Shown here piece after piece: positions 26,753 to 37,160 of a DNA stretch of 64,000 nt (positions within the stretch are counted from its first letter, which is position 1; the number at the start of each line of letters is the position of its first letter). The notes under the pieces are model-generated. The model was not told where the DNA came from and searched no databases. It saw only the letters and a program-made list of their open reading frames with translations. A program made the translations under genes and the position numbers. The stretch lies in assembly GCA_937929935.1 (NCBI GenBank), contig CALFUL010000034.1:1-64000 (forward strand), in the 5' to 3' direction. Source of the stretch: an uncultured Flavobacteriaceae bacterium (GTDB lineage: Bacteria; Bacteroidota; Bacteroidia; Flavobacteriales; Flavobacteriaceae).

Positions 26753-29012
26753 TCAGTTGAATACAATGAAAATGAGGAAGAATATATTTTTTATCTGCCT
26801 TAGCTTTTTGCTATTAAGTGTAACTACTTCTTCATTGAAGGCACAAGAGCACCCAAAACTAATTCTTACCAAAGCTGGCGTTGAAAAAATAAGAGCTGAA
26901 TTGGGTAAGGTTCCCTTATTTGATTCATCCTTAGAACAATTGAAAAAAGAAGTTGATGCGGAAATTGCGCTGGGTATAGATACGCCAGTGCCGAAAGATT
27001 ATTCAGGTGGGTATACGCATACACGCCACAAAAAGAATTGGTTCACACTTCAAAAAGCGGGGGTGTTGTATCAAATATTAGATGATGAAAAATATGCGAT
27101 TTATGTTCGTGATATGTTACTCCAATATGCAGAGCTCTACCCCACCTTATCTGCCCACCCAAAAACCCGTTCGTATGCAAGAGGTAAATTGTTTTGGCAA
27201 TGTTTAAATGACTCAAACTGGTTGGTGTATGTGAGTCAGGCCTATGATTGTGTGTATGACTTTTTAACTAAAAAAGAGCGCAAAAAATTGGAGAAGAAAT
27301 TATTCAGACCTTTTGCCGATTGGATTTCTGTTGAGAATCCTCAATTCTATAATCGCGTGCACAATCATAGCACTTGGGGCAATGCAGCCGTAGGTATGAT
27401 TGGTTTGGTAATGGATGATGATGAGCTTGTAAATAGGGCTTTATACGGCTTAAAAAATGCTCCGGTAAATACAGGCGAAAAAGATAATGACGGAGGTTTT
27501 ATCTATTCAGACGATGGTAAAGCAGGTTTTTTGGCAAATGTTGATGAACCTTTTTCTCCGGATGGCTACTATACAGAAGGACCTTATTATCAGCGTTATG
27601 CCATGTATCCTTTTTTGATTTTTGCTGAAGCATTGGAAAATGTAAAACCGGAGATGAAAATATTAGAGTATAAAGATGGGGTTTTACTAAAAGCAGTTAA
27701 CGCACTTTTAAATCTATCAGATGCGGATGGAGAATTCTTTCCACTAAATGATGGTCAAAAAGGAATGTCTATTTATACATCTTCATTAGTTAGCGCTGTG
27801 GATATTGCTTATCACTATGGCGGAAATAATCCGCAGTTATTAAGTATTGCTCAAGAGCAAGGCAAAGTGCTTTTAGATGATTCAGGTTTGGCGGTGGCCT
27901 TAGGACTTAGAGACGGATTGGCGCAACCTTTTCAAAAAAAGTCAATCAATTTATCCGATGGTTCAAAAGGAAAGCAAGGTGGATTAGGAATTTTAAGATA
28001 CGGTAATGAAGATTTGACCTTGGTATTTAAATATGCCGCTCAAGGATTGAGTCATGGGCACTATGATAAATTGTCGTATTCTCTTTTTGAGAAAGGCGAT
28101 GAGGTACTACAAGATTATGGCTTATCAAGATTTGTAAACATTGAGCAAAAGGGGGGTGGTAATTATTTGAAGCAAAACAAAACTTGGGCAAAACAAACTA
28201 TTGCACATAATACATTGGTGCAGAATGAGACTTCCCATTTTAAAGGAAAGTATGAAACTGGTAGTAAGCATCATTCTGAGTTATACTTTTTTGATGCCTC
28301 GCAAAGTGAAGTGCAAGTAGTAAGTGCAAAAGAAGCTAATGCCTATCCGGGTACCGAAATGCATCGTACTATGGCTTTAATAAAAGAAGATACTTTTGAA
28401 AAACCATTCCTATTAGATATTCTAAAAGTTACATCCGTCAGTATAAATAAATATGATTTACCTTTTTATTTTATGGGACAAGTAATACAAACGAATTTCG
28501 ATTATGAAGCTCCTAAAGAACTTAATCCCTTAGGTAAAAAATATGGCTACCAACATTTATGGACAGAAGGACTTGGAAATGCCAATGAAGATAACTCTAA
28601 GTTTAGTTGGATGAATGAGCGTCGCTTTTACACGCTATCCACTACAACTACTGACGCTGATGAAATGCGTTTTGTGCGAATAGGGGCGAATGACCCAGAT
28701 TTTAACCTGAGACGTGATGCTGGACTAATTCTCCGAAGAAAAGATACACAGCATACCACTTTTGTAACGGTAATAGAAGCGCATGGCAGTTATAGTCCCG
28801 TTTCAGAGTTTGCCATCAATTCAAAAAGTAGTATTGCATCTTTGAAAAAAGTTCATGATGATCCAAATTACACTGCTGTGACTATAGAAACTATTAAAGG
28901 TGGTTCGCACTTATTTATTCTTTCAAATACTGATGCAGCCGATTCTAGTGCACATAAATTAAACATAAACGGAAATGATTATACGTGGTCAGGACCTTAT
29001 TATTACAAATAA
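26745..29012 (+). CDS. PL17 family oligoalginate lyase
   Basis: The 755-residue exported enzyme has an N-terminal alpha/alpha toroid (alginate-lyase domain) and a C-terminal heparinase II/III-like beta-sheet domain. The active-site region shows RVHNHSTWGNAAVGM (Asn-His ~206-207) and GYYTEGPYYQRYAMYPFL (Tyr proton donor region). PL17 enzymes act exolytically, releasing unsaturated monouronate that becomes DEH. The ATG at 26745 overlaps the PL7 stop. ATG at 26766 would give a shorter n-region before the signal peptide (FFICLSFLLLSVTTSSLKAQ) and is an equally possible start. There is no lipobox, so it is likely periplasmic. Confidence 0.9.
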   Translation: MINQLNTMKMRKNIFFICLSFLLLSVTTSSLKAQEHPKLILTKAGVEKIRAELGKVPLFDSSLEQLKKEVDAEIALGIDTPVPKDYSGGYTHTRHKKNWFTLQKAGVLYQILDDEKYAIYVRDMLLQYAELYPTLSAHPKTRSYARGKLFWQCLNDSNWLVYVSQAYDCVYDFLTKKERKKLEKKLFRPFADWISVENPQFYNRVHNHSTWGNAAVGMIGLVMDDDELVNRALYGLKNAPVNTGEKDNDGGFIYSDDGKAGFLANVDEPFSPDGYYTEGPYYQRYAMYPFLIFAEALENVKPEMKILEYKDGVLLKAVNALLNLSDADGEFFPLNDGQKGMSIYTSSLVSAVDIAYHYGGNNPQLLSIAQEQGKVLLDDSGLAVALGLRDGLAQPFQKKSINLSDGSKGKQGGLGILRYGNEDLTLVFKYAAQGLSHGHYDKLSYSLFEKGDEVLQDYGLSRFVNIEQKGGGNYLKQNKTWAKQTIAHNTLVQNETSHFKGKYETGSKHHSELYFFDASQSEVQVVSAKEANAYPGTEMHRTMALIKEDTFEKPFLLDILKVTSVSINKYDLPFYFMGQVIQTNFDYEAPKELNPLGKKYGYQHLWTEGLGNANEDNSKFSWMNERRFYTLSTTTTDADEMRFVRIGANDPDFNLRRDAGLILRRKDTQHTTFVTVIEAHGSYSPVSEFAINSKSSIASLKKVHDDPNYTAVTIETIKGGSHLFILSNTDAADSSAHKLNINGNDYTWSGPYYYK

Positions 29013-29024
29013 AAATCAGATAGT

Positions 29025-29399
29025 ATGAAACGATTTAGTGAAAAATATGTCATCACAAAAAATATGGATTGGGAAGAACTTGGAGGAGGAGTTTCAAGAA
29101 AGTTCTTAGGGTACGATAACCAAATCATGATGGTAAAAGTAAAATTTGATAAGGGTGCATTAGGAGCACCACATCAGCATTTTCATACGCAAGCCACCTA
29201 TTGTGTATCAGGAAAATTTGAATTTGAAATTGATGGTGTAAAACAAATTGTAGAAGCTGGCGATGGTGTATATATAGAACCTAACCTATTGCATAGTGCG
29301 GTTTGCTTGGAAGAAGGAATGCTTATCGACACCTTTAGCCCTGTTCGGGAGGACTTTTTGAGTGGCGATGCTGTTTCCTATTTTGGAGATAAGGATTAA
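29025..29399 (+). CDS. kdgF: KdgF-like cupin, unsaturated uronate ring-opening
   Basis: The 124-residue single-domain cupin has metal ligands in GAPHQHFHTQATYCVSG and LLHSAV. KdgF proteins speed conversion of 4,5-unsaturated monouronates from alginate or pectin into the linear keto acid (DEH for alginate), which feeds the KDG pathway. There is no signal peptide, so it is cytoplasmic. Its place between the exolyase PL17 and an SDR matches this step. Confidence 0.85.
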   Translation: MKRFSEKYVITKNMDWEELGGGVSRKFLGYDNQIMMVKVKFDKGALGAPHQHFHTQATYCVSGKFEFEIDGVKQIVEAGDGVYIEPNLLHSAVCLEEGMLIDTFSPVREDFLSGDAVSYFGDKD

Positions 29400-29421
29400 T
29401 GTTATCTAATTACCAACTTAA

Positions 29422-30186
29422 ATGAACAACAAACTAGCTGGAAAAAATATCCTAATTACTGCAGGTGCCCAAGGTATAGGCGAAGCAATTACGCGCCATT
29501 TTATTGACAGTGGTGCGCATGTGGCGATTCATTACTTTTCAAGTGATGATCGGGCGAATGAATTAACCGACTATGCAAAGAGCAAAGGTGTCAATGCGAT
29601 TGCCATAGGTGGCGACCTAACCAAAGAAGCTGATGCAAATGCACTGGTTGAAAAAACGGTAGCTGATTTAGGTAGTCTTGACATATTGATTAATAATGCC
29701 GGTTCACTAGTGGCTCGTAAACGGTTGCATGAATTAGAGGCTGAGTTTTGGCATCGCGTCATGGATATTAATATGACTTCTATGTTATTTGTGACTCGCG
29801 CCGCAGCTCCTCATCTAACAAAAAATGAGAATAGCAGTATTATTAATTTGGCGTCGCTGGCCGGTCGAAAAGGTGGCCATGCCGGATCATTGGCTTATGC
29901 AACTAGTAAAGGGGCAATCTTGACATTTACAAGAGCACTGGCTTCTGAATTGGGTCCGGATGGTACACGAGTCAATGCTGTGGCTCCAGGTCTAATTCTT
30001 GGTACGGCGTTTCATAATACCCATACTACAAAAGAATCCGCAGCAAAAACGATTGAAGGAATTCCGATTGAACGTGCGGGTAATGCAGATGACGTAGCTA
30101 GGGCGGTATTGTATTTAGCCTCAGAATATGATGGTTTTATAACGGGTGCTACGCTCGATATTAACGGGGGAGTTTATAATATGTAG
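29422..30186 (+). CDS. SDR oxidoreductase, candidate DEH reductase
   Basis: The 254-residue short-chain dehydrogenase has the nucleotide motif TAGAQGIG (Ala in place of the usual second Gly), LINNAG, catalytic Ser in IINLASLAG, Tyr and Lys in YATSKG, and the C-terminal ITGATLDINGG block. In alginate catabolism an SDR reduces DEH to 2-keto-3-deoxygluconate with NAD(P)H. This gene and the SDR at 45029 are the two candidates; from sequence I cannot say which does it. It is the last gene of the PL6 run, 22 nt after kdgF. Confidence 0.8.
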   Translation: MNNKLAGKNILITAGAQGIGEAITRHFIDSGAHVAIHYFSSDDRANELTDYAKSKGVNAIAIGGDLTKEADANALVEKTVADLGSLDILINNAGSLVARKRLHELEAEFWHRVMDINMTSMLFVTRAAAPHLTKNENSSIINLASLAGRKGGHAGSLAYATSKGAILTFTRALASELGPDGTRVNAVAPGLILGTAFHNTHTTKESAAKTIEGIPIERAGNADDVARAVLYLASEYDGFITGATLDINGGVYNM

Positions 30187-30595
30187 CTTCAGAATGTTCT
30201 TAACATTTAGGAAAATTTTAATAACCTATGTTTTTAAAGTGCTGCAAATCAATTTTTTGCAACCTTTCAGTCCTAAATTATAAAATTTCAATTTAATTTT
30301 TTTTTAACATTCTAATAACATATATTTGGTCAACCAAATTGGTTAACCAGTATGGAAAACCAAAATGGATAACCAATTTAAGTCAATAATCAACTAACCT
30401 TAATTACTAAAATCAATCAAAAAGCCTATGAATCTATAATCTTCAAAATGCAAAGAGGTCGGGTGCAATTCCGTCAGATTAAAACCTAATACCTTCCTTT
30501 TAAGTATGAAGGTACTAACTAAGAACTAAGATTCATTCAGAATCATAAACTTAATCGATTTGTAATCGATATTATACTAACTTAATAACAAACAG
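30187..30595 (+). promoter_or_regulatory. SusC1 promoter region and long leader RNA
   Basis: A TAnnTTTG box (TATATTTG, 30321-30328) merges into the operator array. The transcript would carry a leader of roughly 250 nt. Within it, a hairpin has the loop GTGCAATT (30463-30470), a 7-bp stem TACCTTC/GAAGGTA spans 30490-30514, and a GATTC/GAATC hairpin spans 30530-30544. Counterparts of the first two stems, with changed but still pairing bases, occur before SusC2. Confidence 0.6.
30327..30375 (+). promoter_or_regulatory. Alginate-regulon operator array, four units
   Basis: TGGTCAACCA (30327), TGGTTAACCA (30340), TGGAAAACCA (30353) and TGGATAACCA (30366) start exactly 13 bp apart. The first overlaps the -7 box and the rest extend over the expected transcription start, a repression geometry. 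Confidence 0.8.
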
Positions 30596-33500
30596 ATGAA
30601 TTTAAAAAGAAATCTAACGCTTATTGTTTTGCTGATAGCGAGCATTGCAATGGCACAAGACAGTTACACTTTGTCGGGCGTTGTAACAGACGAGGCGAAT
30701 GTACCTGTACCCGGTGCGAGTGTAATTATTATGAATTCCCAGAAGGGAACATCAACCAATTTTGATGGCGAATACAGCCTCGAAGTACAAAATGGCGATG
30801 TGGTACAATTTTCTTCCCTAGGTTTTGCAACCCAGACAGTCACAATTACGGGGCAAACTGAGGTCAATATTACCATGGCTGAAGATTCCAGCCAACTTGA
30901 CGAGGTGGTGGTTGTTGGTTATGGTACTAGAAAAAAAGTACACATGACAGGTGCTGTTGCCAGCGTTGTCAATGACGATTTGGATCAAATTGCCGTTGCT
31001 AGGGTTGATGATGCTCTTGTTGGGCAAATAGCGGGTGTAAATATTGCCGCTACAGAAGGAGAGGCTGGTTCTGCTCCTACCATTCGTATTCGTGGGGTTG
31101 GATCGTTAAACGGTAGCTCTGCACCACTAATTGTTGTTGACGGTTTACCTGTTGACAGTGACTTTTTGGGCAACTTAGATATGAATGAGGTAGAAAGTTT
31201 TGATGTTTTAAAAGATGCTGCCTCCTCTGCCATTTATGGTTCTCGTGGTGCAAATGGTGTTATTTTAATTACAACCAAACAAGGTAAGGCCGGTAAAACA
31301 AAATTTAGCTACAATACCTATACAGGTTTTAAAGAGGCAAGACAAAGTGATGCCTATTATTTTACCGTGGCTGAAACAGTCGAAGCTGAGTTAGCTGCAA
31401 ATGGTGTGCTAACTGATAGAACAGCATACAAGAAATTATTGGTTGACACCACAGGAATTGATAGAGATTGGCAAGACGTCATTTTTGATGGCGGTGTATT
31501 ACAAAATCATTCTATTAGTGCAAGAGGTGGTAATGAAAATACCAGATTTAGTGCATCTTTAGGATATCTTCATGATGAAGGTGTATTGCTTACTGATGAT
31601 TTTAAAAGGTATAATGCTCGGCTTAAAGTGGATACCAAACTCGATAAATTCAGTTTTGGAATTAACCTAGCACCATCGTATTCAAAACGAAGAAGATTTG
31701 ATGGTTCTGCGCATGATATTTTGAGACAGACACCATGGTTGCCCTTATATCACGATGAAAACTCTATTAATTTTGTAGATTTTAATACTTATCCTAATGT
31801 TCAAATAGGGGACTATGCAATACAAAGACATTTTGATAACTATGATTTGTATGGTGATGGTTCAGTTGAGCAAGATATCAGTAACACATCAAATACCAAT
31901 CCGGCTGCTAAGGTTCTAGAAAGAGATAGAAACGATTATAAGTTTAAATTAGCTGGTGGAATATATGCGCAATATGAAATTGCTGATGGACTTAACTTTA
32001 GATTAGGGCTCTCTGGTGATTATCAAAATACATTTAGAGATAGATGGCAAGGGGTTGAATCAAATAGAAATGGGGCCTCGGCCGCAAGTTATTCTGTTTC
32101 AAATGAGAATAGACATCATATACTTACAGAAGGTTATTTTACCTATGATAAGGTTATAGGTGATAATGATATTAATGTTATTGTAGGTGCATCAGCTGAA
32201 TCATGGCAGTTTCAAGGTGATAGATCCACTGGTTCAGGGTATTCATCTGATTTAATTCGTACGCTAAGTGCTGCTACAGTTTTAAATTCTATCGGCTCTT
32301 ATCTTTTAGAAGAAAGATTTCAGTCATACTTCGGACGTGTCAATTATGCCTATCAAAACAAGTATCTAGCTTCTTTAAGCTACAGAAGAGATGGTAGTTC
32401 AATCTTTGGAACGGACAATAAATTTGGTGATTTCCCAGCAGCATCTGTTGGATGGAGAGTTACCGAAGAAGATTTTCTAAAGGATAATAGCTTTTTAAGT
32501 GAACTTAAATTAAGAGCTAGTTACGGTTTTACCGGTAATAAAGATATTGATACGGGTTCTTCAGAAACAGATTTATATCCGTCACTAGGTCTCTTAGGTA
32601 CAGAGGTATATAATGGTCAAGGAGCTTTTATTGCCCTCAATATTGAAAACCCGGGAATTCAGTGGGAACGTTTAGAAGAATTTAACCCTGGTGTTGATTT
32701 CGGATTTTTCAATAATAGAATTACAGGTTCAATCGACTACTATGAAAGAACAAGTGATCAGTTACTTTTAGATAACCCTGTAGCATCAACCACTGGTTTT
32801 TCAAGTGCCTTGGTAAATCTTGGAAAAGTTAAGAACTCAGGTTGGGAATTTGAAGTAAGAACTAAAAACATTTCAAGCGAAGACTTTAGATGGAATTCTA
32901 CCTTTTTGGCTTCAATGAATGACAATGAATTACTTGATTTTGCTGACGCAAATGGTCAAATTCAAAATGTTGATTCTAAAAGAGCCGCAGAATGGATTAA
33001 TTTAGTAGGTAACCCAATTTCATCTTATTACGGTTGGGTGGTTGATACTGATATTCCGCAAGAGTTTATTAAATCTCCCTTTCATCCAGCTGGTGGAGAG
33101 GCGCAAGATGTTTATGTGAAAGATTTGAATGGCGACGGTTTAATCGATGATGATGATAAAGCGATTTTAGGAAATCCGTATCCAGATTTAATTTGGAGTT
33201 TAGGTAATGATTTCAAATACAAAAATTTAGATTTAAGCATATTGGTACAAGGAAGTCATGGAGCTGAAATCAGAAACATGGGTGATCAATATTTATTTAA
33301 TCACTTCAACAGTGGTCAAGACTTTGATCCAGCAATTACGCCTAATCAAGGTTTTATTAAGCAAAAAATATTTACCAATGATATCATTCAAGATGCAAGT
33401 TATGTAGCAATTCGTAACATAACACTAGGGTATAATTTTCCAATAAAATTTGTTGAAAAATTAAAAATGTCATCTGCTCGAATCTACGGAACAGGGCAAA

Positions 33501-33643
33501 ACTTATTATACCTAACTGCAGATGATTACACAGGTTTTAATCCTGAGTCAATAAACAGCACCAGTGCCACTACCTATGGGTACCAAAGAGCTGGTTCTCC
33601 TATTTTTAGTACCATTTCTATTGGTGTAAATCTTGAGTTTTAG
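30596..33643 (+). CDS. SusC-like TonB-dependent transporter 1 of the alginate locus
   Basis: The 1015-residue outer-membrane transporter has a signal peptide (LTLIVLLIASIAMAQ), an N-terminal carboxypeptidase-like domain (YTLSGVVTDEANVPVPGASV), a TonB-box-like segment (LDEVVVVGYGTRKK), a plug with GSLNGSSAPLIVVDGLPV and SAIYGSRGANGVILITT, and a beta-barrel ending in FSTISIGVNLEF. It imports alginate oligosaccharides across the outer membrane with the SusD protein encoded 32 nt downstream. The locus has a second SusC at 38169, similar but clearly diverged. Confidence 0.9.
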   Translation: MNLKRNLTLIVLLIASIAMAQDSYTLSGVVTDEANVPVPGASVIIMNSQKGTSTNFDGEYSLEVQNGDVVQFSSLGFATQTVTITGQTEVNITMAEDSSQLDEVVVVGYGTRKKVHMTGAVASVVNDDLDQIAVARVDDALVGQIAGVNIAATEGEAGSAPTIRIRGVGSLNGSSAPLIVVDGLPVDSDFLGNLDMNEVESFDVLKDAASSAIYGSRGANGVILITTKQGKAGKTKFSYNTYTGFKEARQSDAYYFTVAETVEAELAANGVLTDRTAYKKLLVDTTGIDRDWQDVIFDGGVLQNHSISARGGNENTRFSASLGYLHDEGVLLTDDFKRYNARLKVDTKLDKFSFGINLAPSYSKRRRFDGSAHDILRQTPWLPLYHDENSINFVDFNTYPNVQIGDYAIQRHFDNYDLYGDGSVEQDISNTSNTNPAAKVLERDRNDYKFKLAGGIYAQYEIADGLNFRLGLSGDYQNTFRDRWQGVESNRNGASAASYSVSNENRHHILTEGYFTYDKVIGDNDINVIVGASAESWQFQGDRSTGSGYSSDLIRTLSAATVLNSIGSYLLEERFQSYFGRVNYAYQNKYLASLSYRRDGSSIFGTDNKFGDFPAASVGWRVTEEDFLKDNSFLSELKLRASYGFTGNKDIDTGSSETDLYPSLGLLGTEVYNGQGAFIALNIENPGIQWERLEEFNPGVDFGFFNNRITGSIDYYERTSDQLLLDNPVASTTGFSSALVNLGKVKNSGWEFEVRTKNISSEDFRWNSTFLASMNDNELLDFADANGQIQNVDSKRAAEWINLVGNPISSYYGWVVDTDIPQEFIKSPFHPAGGEAQDVYVKDLNGDGLIDDDDKAILGNPYPDLIWSLGNDFKYKNLDLSILVQGSHGAEIRNMGDQYLFNHFNSGQDFDPAITPNQGFIKQKIFTNDIIQDASYVAIRNITLGYNFPIKFVEKLKMSSARIYGTGQNLLYLTADDYTGFNPESINSTSATTYGYQRAGSPIFSTISIGVNLEF

Positions 33644-33675
33644 GACTAATAATGAATAATTTTAAAAAAGAAAAA

Positions 33676-35097
33676 ATGAAACAATTTAAATATATTTTAT
33701 TTGCAATTATTGCGGTTGGAGTTTTCCAATCTTGTGATAGTGAATTTTTAGAGCCTATACCTGAGACTGCAATTAGTGTTGATTCATATTTTGCTGATGA
33801 TGAGCAAATTGAAACTGCCGTACTAGGTATTTATGATGCAATGCAGGGTATCAATTCAACGAGTTCTAATGATAATCGTGGTATTCAGCAAGAATTTTAT
33901 GTGACTGAAATGCGCAGTGATAATACAAGAACTAAAAATCAAGAAGGTGAAGCTGCTGAATTTGAAAGTTATAGTGTCACGCCTAACAATGGTATTGTAT
34001 CAAATTATTATGCAAGTACTTACAATACAATTTTCAGAGCAAATTTGGTTTTAGATAATTTAGTGAATGCCTCTGATGCATCGAGAGCTACTTTTGAAGG
34101 AGAAGCAAAATTTGCCAGAGCCTACAGTTATTTTAACCTTGTTCGTTTATTTGGCGATGTGCCATTGGTACAAGGTGTAATTGGACCTTTAGATAAAGAA
34201 ACTTCATTTGTAAGAGTTGCTTCGAGTTCAGTATATGAATTAATTGTAAGTGACTTGCAAACTGCAGTAGCTAATTTAGGTAATGCAGGTTATGCAAGAG
34301 CTTCAAAAGCAGCGGCGCAGGCATTATTAGCGAAAGTATACTTAACAATAGGTAATTATTCTGAAGCACAAGGTTTGTGTGAAGCGTTGTTAGGTCAATA
34401 TTCACTAGAATCGAATTTTAGTGATGTGTTTTATAATGAAGGTAATGATGAAATTATTTTTGCCATTGCTTTCAATTCGGGAATTGAAACTGATAGTCAA
34501 GATTTTTCAGCCGAATTTATGAATGGCGTAGGACGTACAGTTGGTGTTAACTATGTAACTGAAGATGCGGCTGCCTTTTTAGATGCAAACGGAGGAGACC
34601 GTACAATTAACTCGTATCGTATTGATCCATTTCAACCTACCCAAAGACAAGTTGTAAAATACTTGCCTAATGGTGAAGATGGTGGCGCTGACGGAAAAAC
34701 ATTTAGTTCAGATGCTACCCTTTCTGGTAATGATTGGATTGTGTTAAGATATGCTGATGTATTATTGATGCATGTTGAAGCTATTTTAGCTGGTGGTCAA
34801 ACAACAAGTGATTTGGCCGCTTTAAATTCTTTTCAAGAAGTTAGAGATCGTGCTGGTTTAACTACACCAGTAAGTTCAATTTCTGCGCAAGACTTATTAA
34901 ACGAAAGACGCGCTGAGTTGGCATTTGAAAACCAACGTTTCTTTGACTTAGTTAGATTTGGAGAAGCTCAAAATGTATTGTCTAATCATGCAAGTGCTAC
35001 TAGTAACACTTTTAGTGCCACAGATTTATTATTGCCAATACCTCAACGTGAAATTAATTTGAGTCAGGGCTTAATGAGTCAAAATCCTGGATATTAA
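33676..35097 (+). CDS. SusD-like glycan-binding lipoprotein 1
   Basis: ATG at 33676 gives a clean lipoprotein signal (MKQFKYILFAIIAVGVFQSC); an in-frame ATG at 33652 would prepend eight charged residues. The 473-residue product has the SusD helical TPR-like scaffold (AKFARAYSYFNLVRLFGDVP, ASKAAAQALLAKVYL) and the RagB/SusD C-terminal block (LLNERRAELAFENQRFFDLV). It caps the SusC1 channel at the surface and binds alginate oligosaccharides. It is co-transcribed with SusC1 and the PKD protein. Confidence 0.9.
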   Translation: MKQFKYILFAIIAVGVFQSCDSEFLEPIPETAISVDSYFADDEQIETAVLGIYDAMQGINSTSSNDNRGIQQEFYVTEMRSDNTRTKNQEGEAAEFESYSVTPNNGIVSNYYASTYNTIFRANLVLDNLVNASDASRATFEGEAKFARAYSYFNLVRLFGDVPLVQGVIGPLDKETSFVRVASSSVYELIVSDLQTAVANLGNAGYARASKAAAQALLAKVYLTIGNYSEAQGLCEALLGQYSLESNFSDVFYNEGNDEIIFAIAFNSGIETDSQDFSAEFMNGVGRTVGVNYVTEDAAAFLDANGGDRTINSYRIDPFQPTQRQVVKYLPNGEDGGADGKTFSSDATLSGNDWIVLRYADVLLMHVEAILAGGQTTSDLAALNSFQEVRDRAGLTTPVSSISAQDLLNERRAELAFENQRFFDLVRFGEAQNVLSNHASATSNTFSATDLLLPIPQREINLSQGLMSQNPGY

Positions 35098-35113
35098 TAT
35101 AAAAAAACGAATT

Positions 35114-37096
35114 ATGAAAATAGCATTGTTTAATAAATTAAAATTTCGAAGCGGAGTTTTAGTGATTGCTTTAATGACGGCATTCGTGTCATGTGATTAT
35201 GAATTTGAATTGCCAGAAGCGAATTCTATTGCTGATTTAACGGCACCCACAGCTAACTTTTCTTATGCTTCAACGTCTGGTGATGATGACGCTTGGAAAA
35301 CGATTAAGTTTTCTAACCTTTCAGCAAGTGCAACTGATTTCTCTTGGGATTTTGGTTCTGGTGGTACATCAACAGACAAAGAACCTGAATTTACCTTTCC
35401 AGATGAAGGTACGTATCCTGTAACCCTAACGGCAAGTGATGCCAATGGTCAAACAGGTACAAAAACGTTAGATGTGATTGTGGTACAAGGACCTTTTCAA
35501 CCTATTATTATAGAGCCAGGTTTTGAAGATTTTATGTTAGATGGAGGAACTGGAGACGGACGTGATTCATGGAGAAATAGTGATTTAGGTGGCGTTATTC
35601 AAATTACGGGTAGTCCCGTAACCTTTGGTGAGCAAGGTGCAAAATTGCCAACACCGGCTGGTGATCGTATTGGCTATCAGGAAATTGTGGTTGAAGCTGA
35701 TCAAAATTATGATTTAAGCTTTTGGTACACGATGTTAGCTGGTTCAACTGATGCAAGACTTATTGTTTCTGTATTAGGTGTAACCGACAACGGAGGTACA
35801 TTTACAAGTCTTGATGATGTAGCCAATAATACACTTGCCTCTGTTACTGTTACAGATGATACAGAACCTTCGGTTTATTTACAACAACGCTTGGCGTTTA
35901 ATTCGGGTGAGAACACCATGATTGCCATCTTTTTTACCAACGGTAATGTTGAAGGTAGATTAGATGATTTCACGATTGATATAGGAATCGCGGGAGCTGT
36001 GCCTCCTTCTGCAGGTTTTGCTCCAACGCAAAGTGAAACAGACTTTTTAGAATACTCGTTCGCAAATTCATCAACTGGTGCAACTAGTTTTGAATGGGAT
36101 TTTGGTGATGGTAATACGTCAACTGATGAATCGCCAACGCATGTTTACGCTGAAGCTGCAGAGTATACAGTTACACTTGTAGCTACAAACGATTCTAATT
36201 TGTCAACAACCCTAACACAAACAATTAATATATTAGCACCAGTTTCTGCAGCCTTTACCTCTCAGGTAGATCCAAATGATTATCAAACCTATTCATTTAT
36301 GGATGCTTCAACAGGTGCAGCTTCTCTTTTATGGGAATTTGGAGATGGATTCCAATTTACTGGCATGAACCCAACGCATACCTACGATCAAGATGGTATT
36401 TATACAGTGACTTTAACGGCAACCAGTATTACGGGTAATATTAGCGTTACAACTGAGGAGTTAGTAGTTTCACAAAGCTTTGTTGTTCAGGTATTTAATG
36501 GCAACTTTGATCTTTATGGTACCACTGCCGGATGTGATGGCGAAAGTACAGGTGATAATGCTGATCCATGGGACATGACTCCAAACTCAACCATTAAAGA
36601 TTGTGACGGAAATAATATTCCTAGTCCGTATGACCCGCTTTGGGATAATGGAGCACTTGACAGTTGGTTAGAAGCTGAATACGGAGATAACAGTGAGCAA
36701 GCAGGTTCTACGAGTGATGGAAATAATGGCACTCGAGGTGGAAAATTAGATGAAAAAGGTCGTCGTCTGTATCAGGTAGTAACCGTACAACAAGGTTCAA
36801 CATATACGTTCTCAATTGACGCACGTCATACAGCAGATGGAATCACTTCGGAAGTATTTATATTGAATACAGAAATTGCTGATGAGGTAGGCATTAATGC
36901 AAATCTTGGAGCTGATGCTGCGGTAGACGAATACTATGCAATTCCTAATAATTTTGCTACAATAGCGGATGCTTATGAAACACATACCTTTCAATTTACG
37001 GCATCTACAAACGCTATAGTTATCTATGTTAGAAATATTGATGTAGTAGATGGTTCAGCTGAGGCATTCTTTGATAACATAACCATTACTGACTAA
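35114..37096 (+). CDS. PKD-domain surface glycan-binding lipoprotein
   Basis: The 660-residue lipoprotein (lipobox VSC, ~25-27) follows SusD1 by 16 nt, the position of SusE/F-like surface glycan-binding proteins. Domains in order: PKD (~45-125; FSWDFGSGGTSTDKEP), a CBM-like jelly-roll (~135-290; FEDFMLDGG, RIGYQEIVVEADQNYDLSFW, RLDDFTID), PKD (~297-375; FEWDFGDGNTSTDESPTHVY), PKD (~377-455), and a second CBM-like jelly-roll to the end (NGNFDLYG, RRLYQVVTVQQGSTYTFSID). The two jelly-rolls are the likely alginate-binding modules and the PKDs are spacers. No catalytic motif was seen. A strong terminator follows. Confidence 0.8.
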   Translation: MKIALFNKLKFRSGVLVIALMTAFVSCDYEFELPEANSIADLTAPTANFSYASTSGDDDAWKTIKFSNLSASATDFSWDFGSGGTSTDKEPEFTFPDEGTYPVTLTASDANGQTGTKTLDVIVVQGPFQPIIIEPGFEDFMLDGGTGDGRDSWRNSDLGGVIQITGSPVTFGEQGAKLPTPAGDRIGYQEIVVEADQNYDLSFWYTMLAGSTDARLIVSVLGVTDNGGTFTSLDDVANNTLASVTVTDDTEPSVYLQQRLAFNSGENTMIAIFFTNGNVEGRLDDFTIDIGIAGAVPPSAGFAPTQSETDFLEYSFANSSTGATSFEWDFGDGNTSTDESPTHVYAEAAEYTVTLVATNDSNLSTTLTQTINILAPVSAAFTSQVDPNDYQTYSFMDASTGAASLLWEFGDGFQFTGMNPTHTYDQDGIYTVTLTATSITGNISVTTEELVVSQSFVVQVFNGNFDLYGTTAGCDGESTGDNADPWDMTPNSTIKDCDGNNIPSPYDPLWDNGALDSWLEAEYGDNSEQAGSTSDGNNGTRGGKLDEKGRRLYQVVTVQQGSTYTFSIDARHTADGITSEVFILNTEIADEVGINANLGADAAVDEYYAIPNNFATIADAYETHTFQFTASTNAIVIYVRNIDVVDGSAEAFFDNITITD

Positions 37097-37126
37097 TTTT
37101 TAATTGGTTGCAATAATTGAAAAACA

Positions 37127-37160
37127 AAAATCACCCAGTTTATTTGGGCTGGGTGATTTT
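37127..37160 (+). terminator. Strong terminator of the SusC1 operon
   Basis: A perfect 12-bp stem AAAATCACCCAG/CTGGGTGATTTT with a 10-nt loop lies 31 nt after the PKD gene. Confidence 0.9.

Noticed and set aside
30451-30490. Cobalamin riboswitch in the SusC1 leader
   Set aside because: Only the GGTGCAATTCC-like piece is similar; the conserved CCCGCnACTG core and the expected order of helices are absent, and the downstream genes are for alginate.
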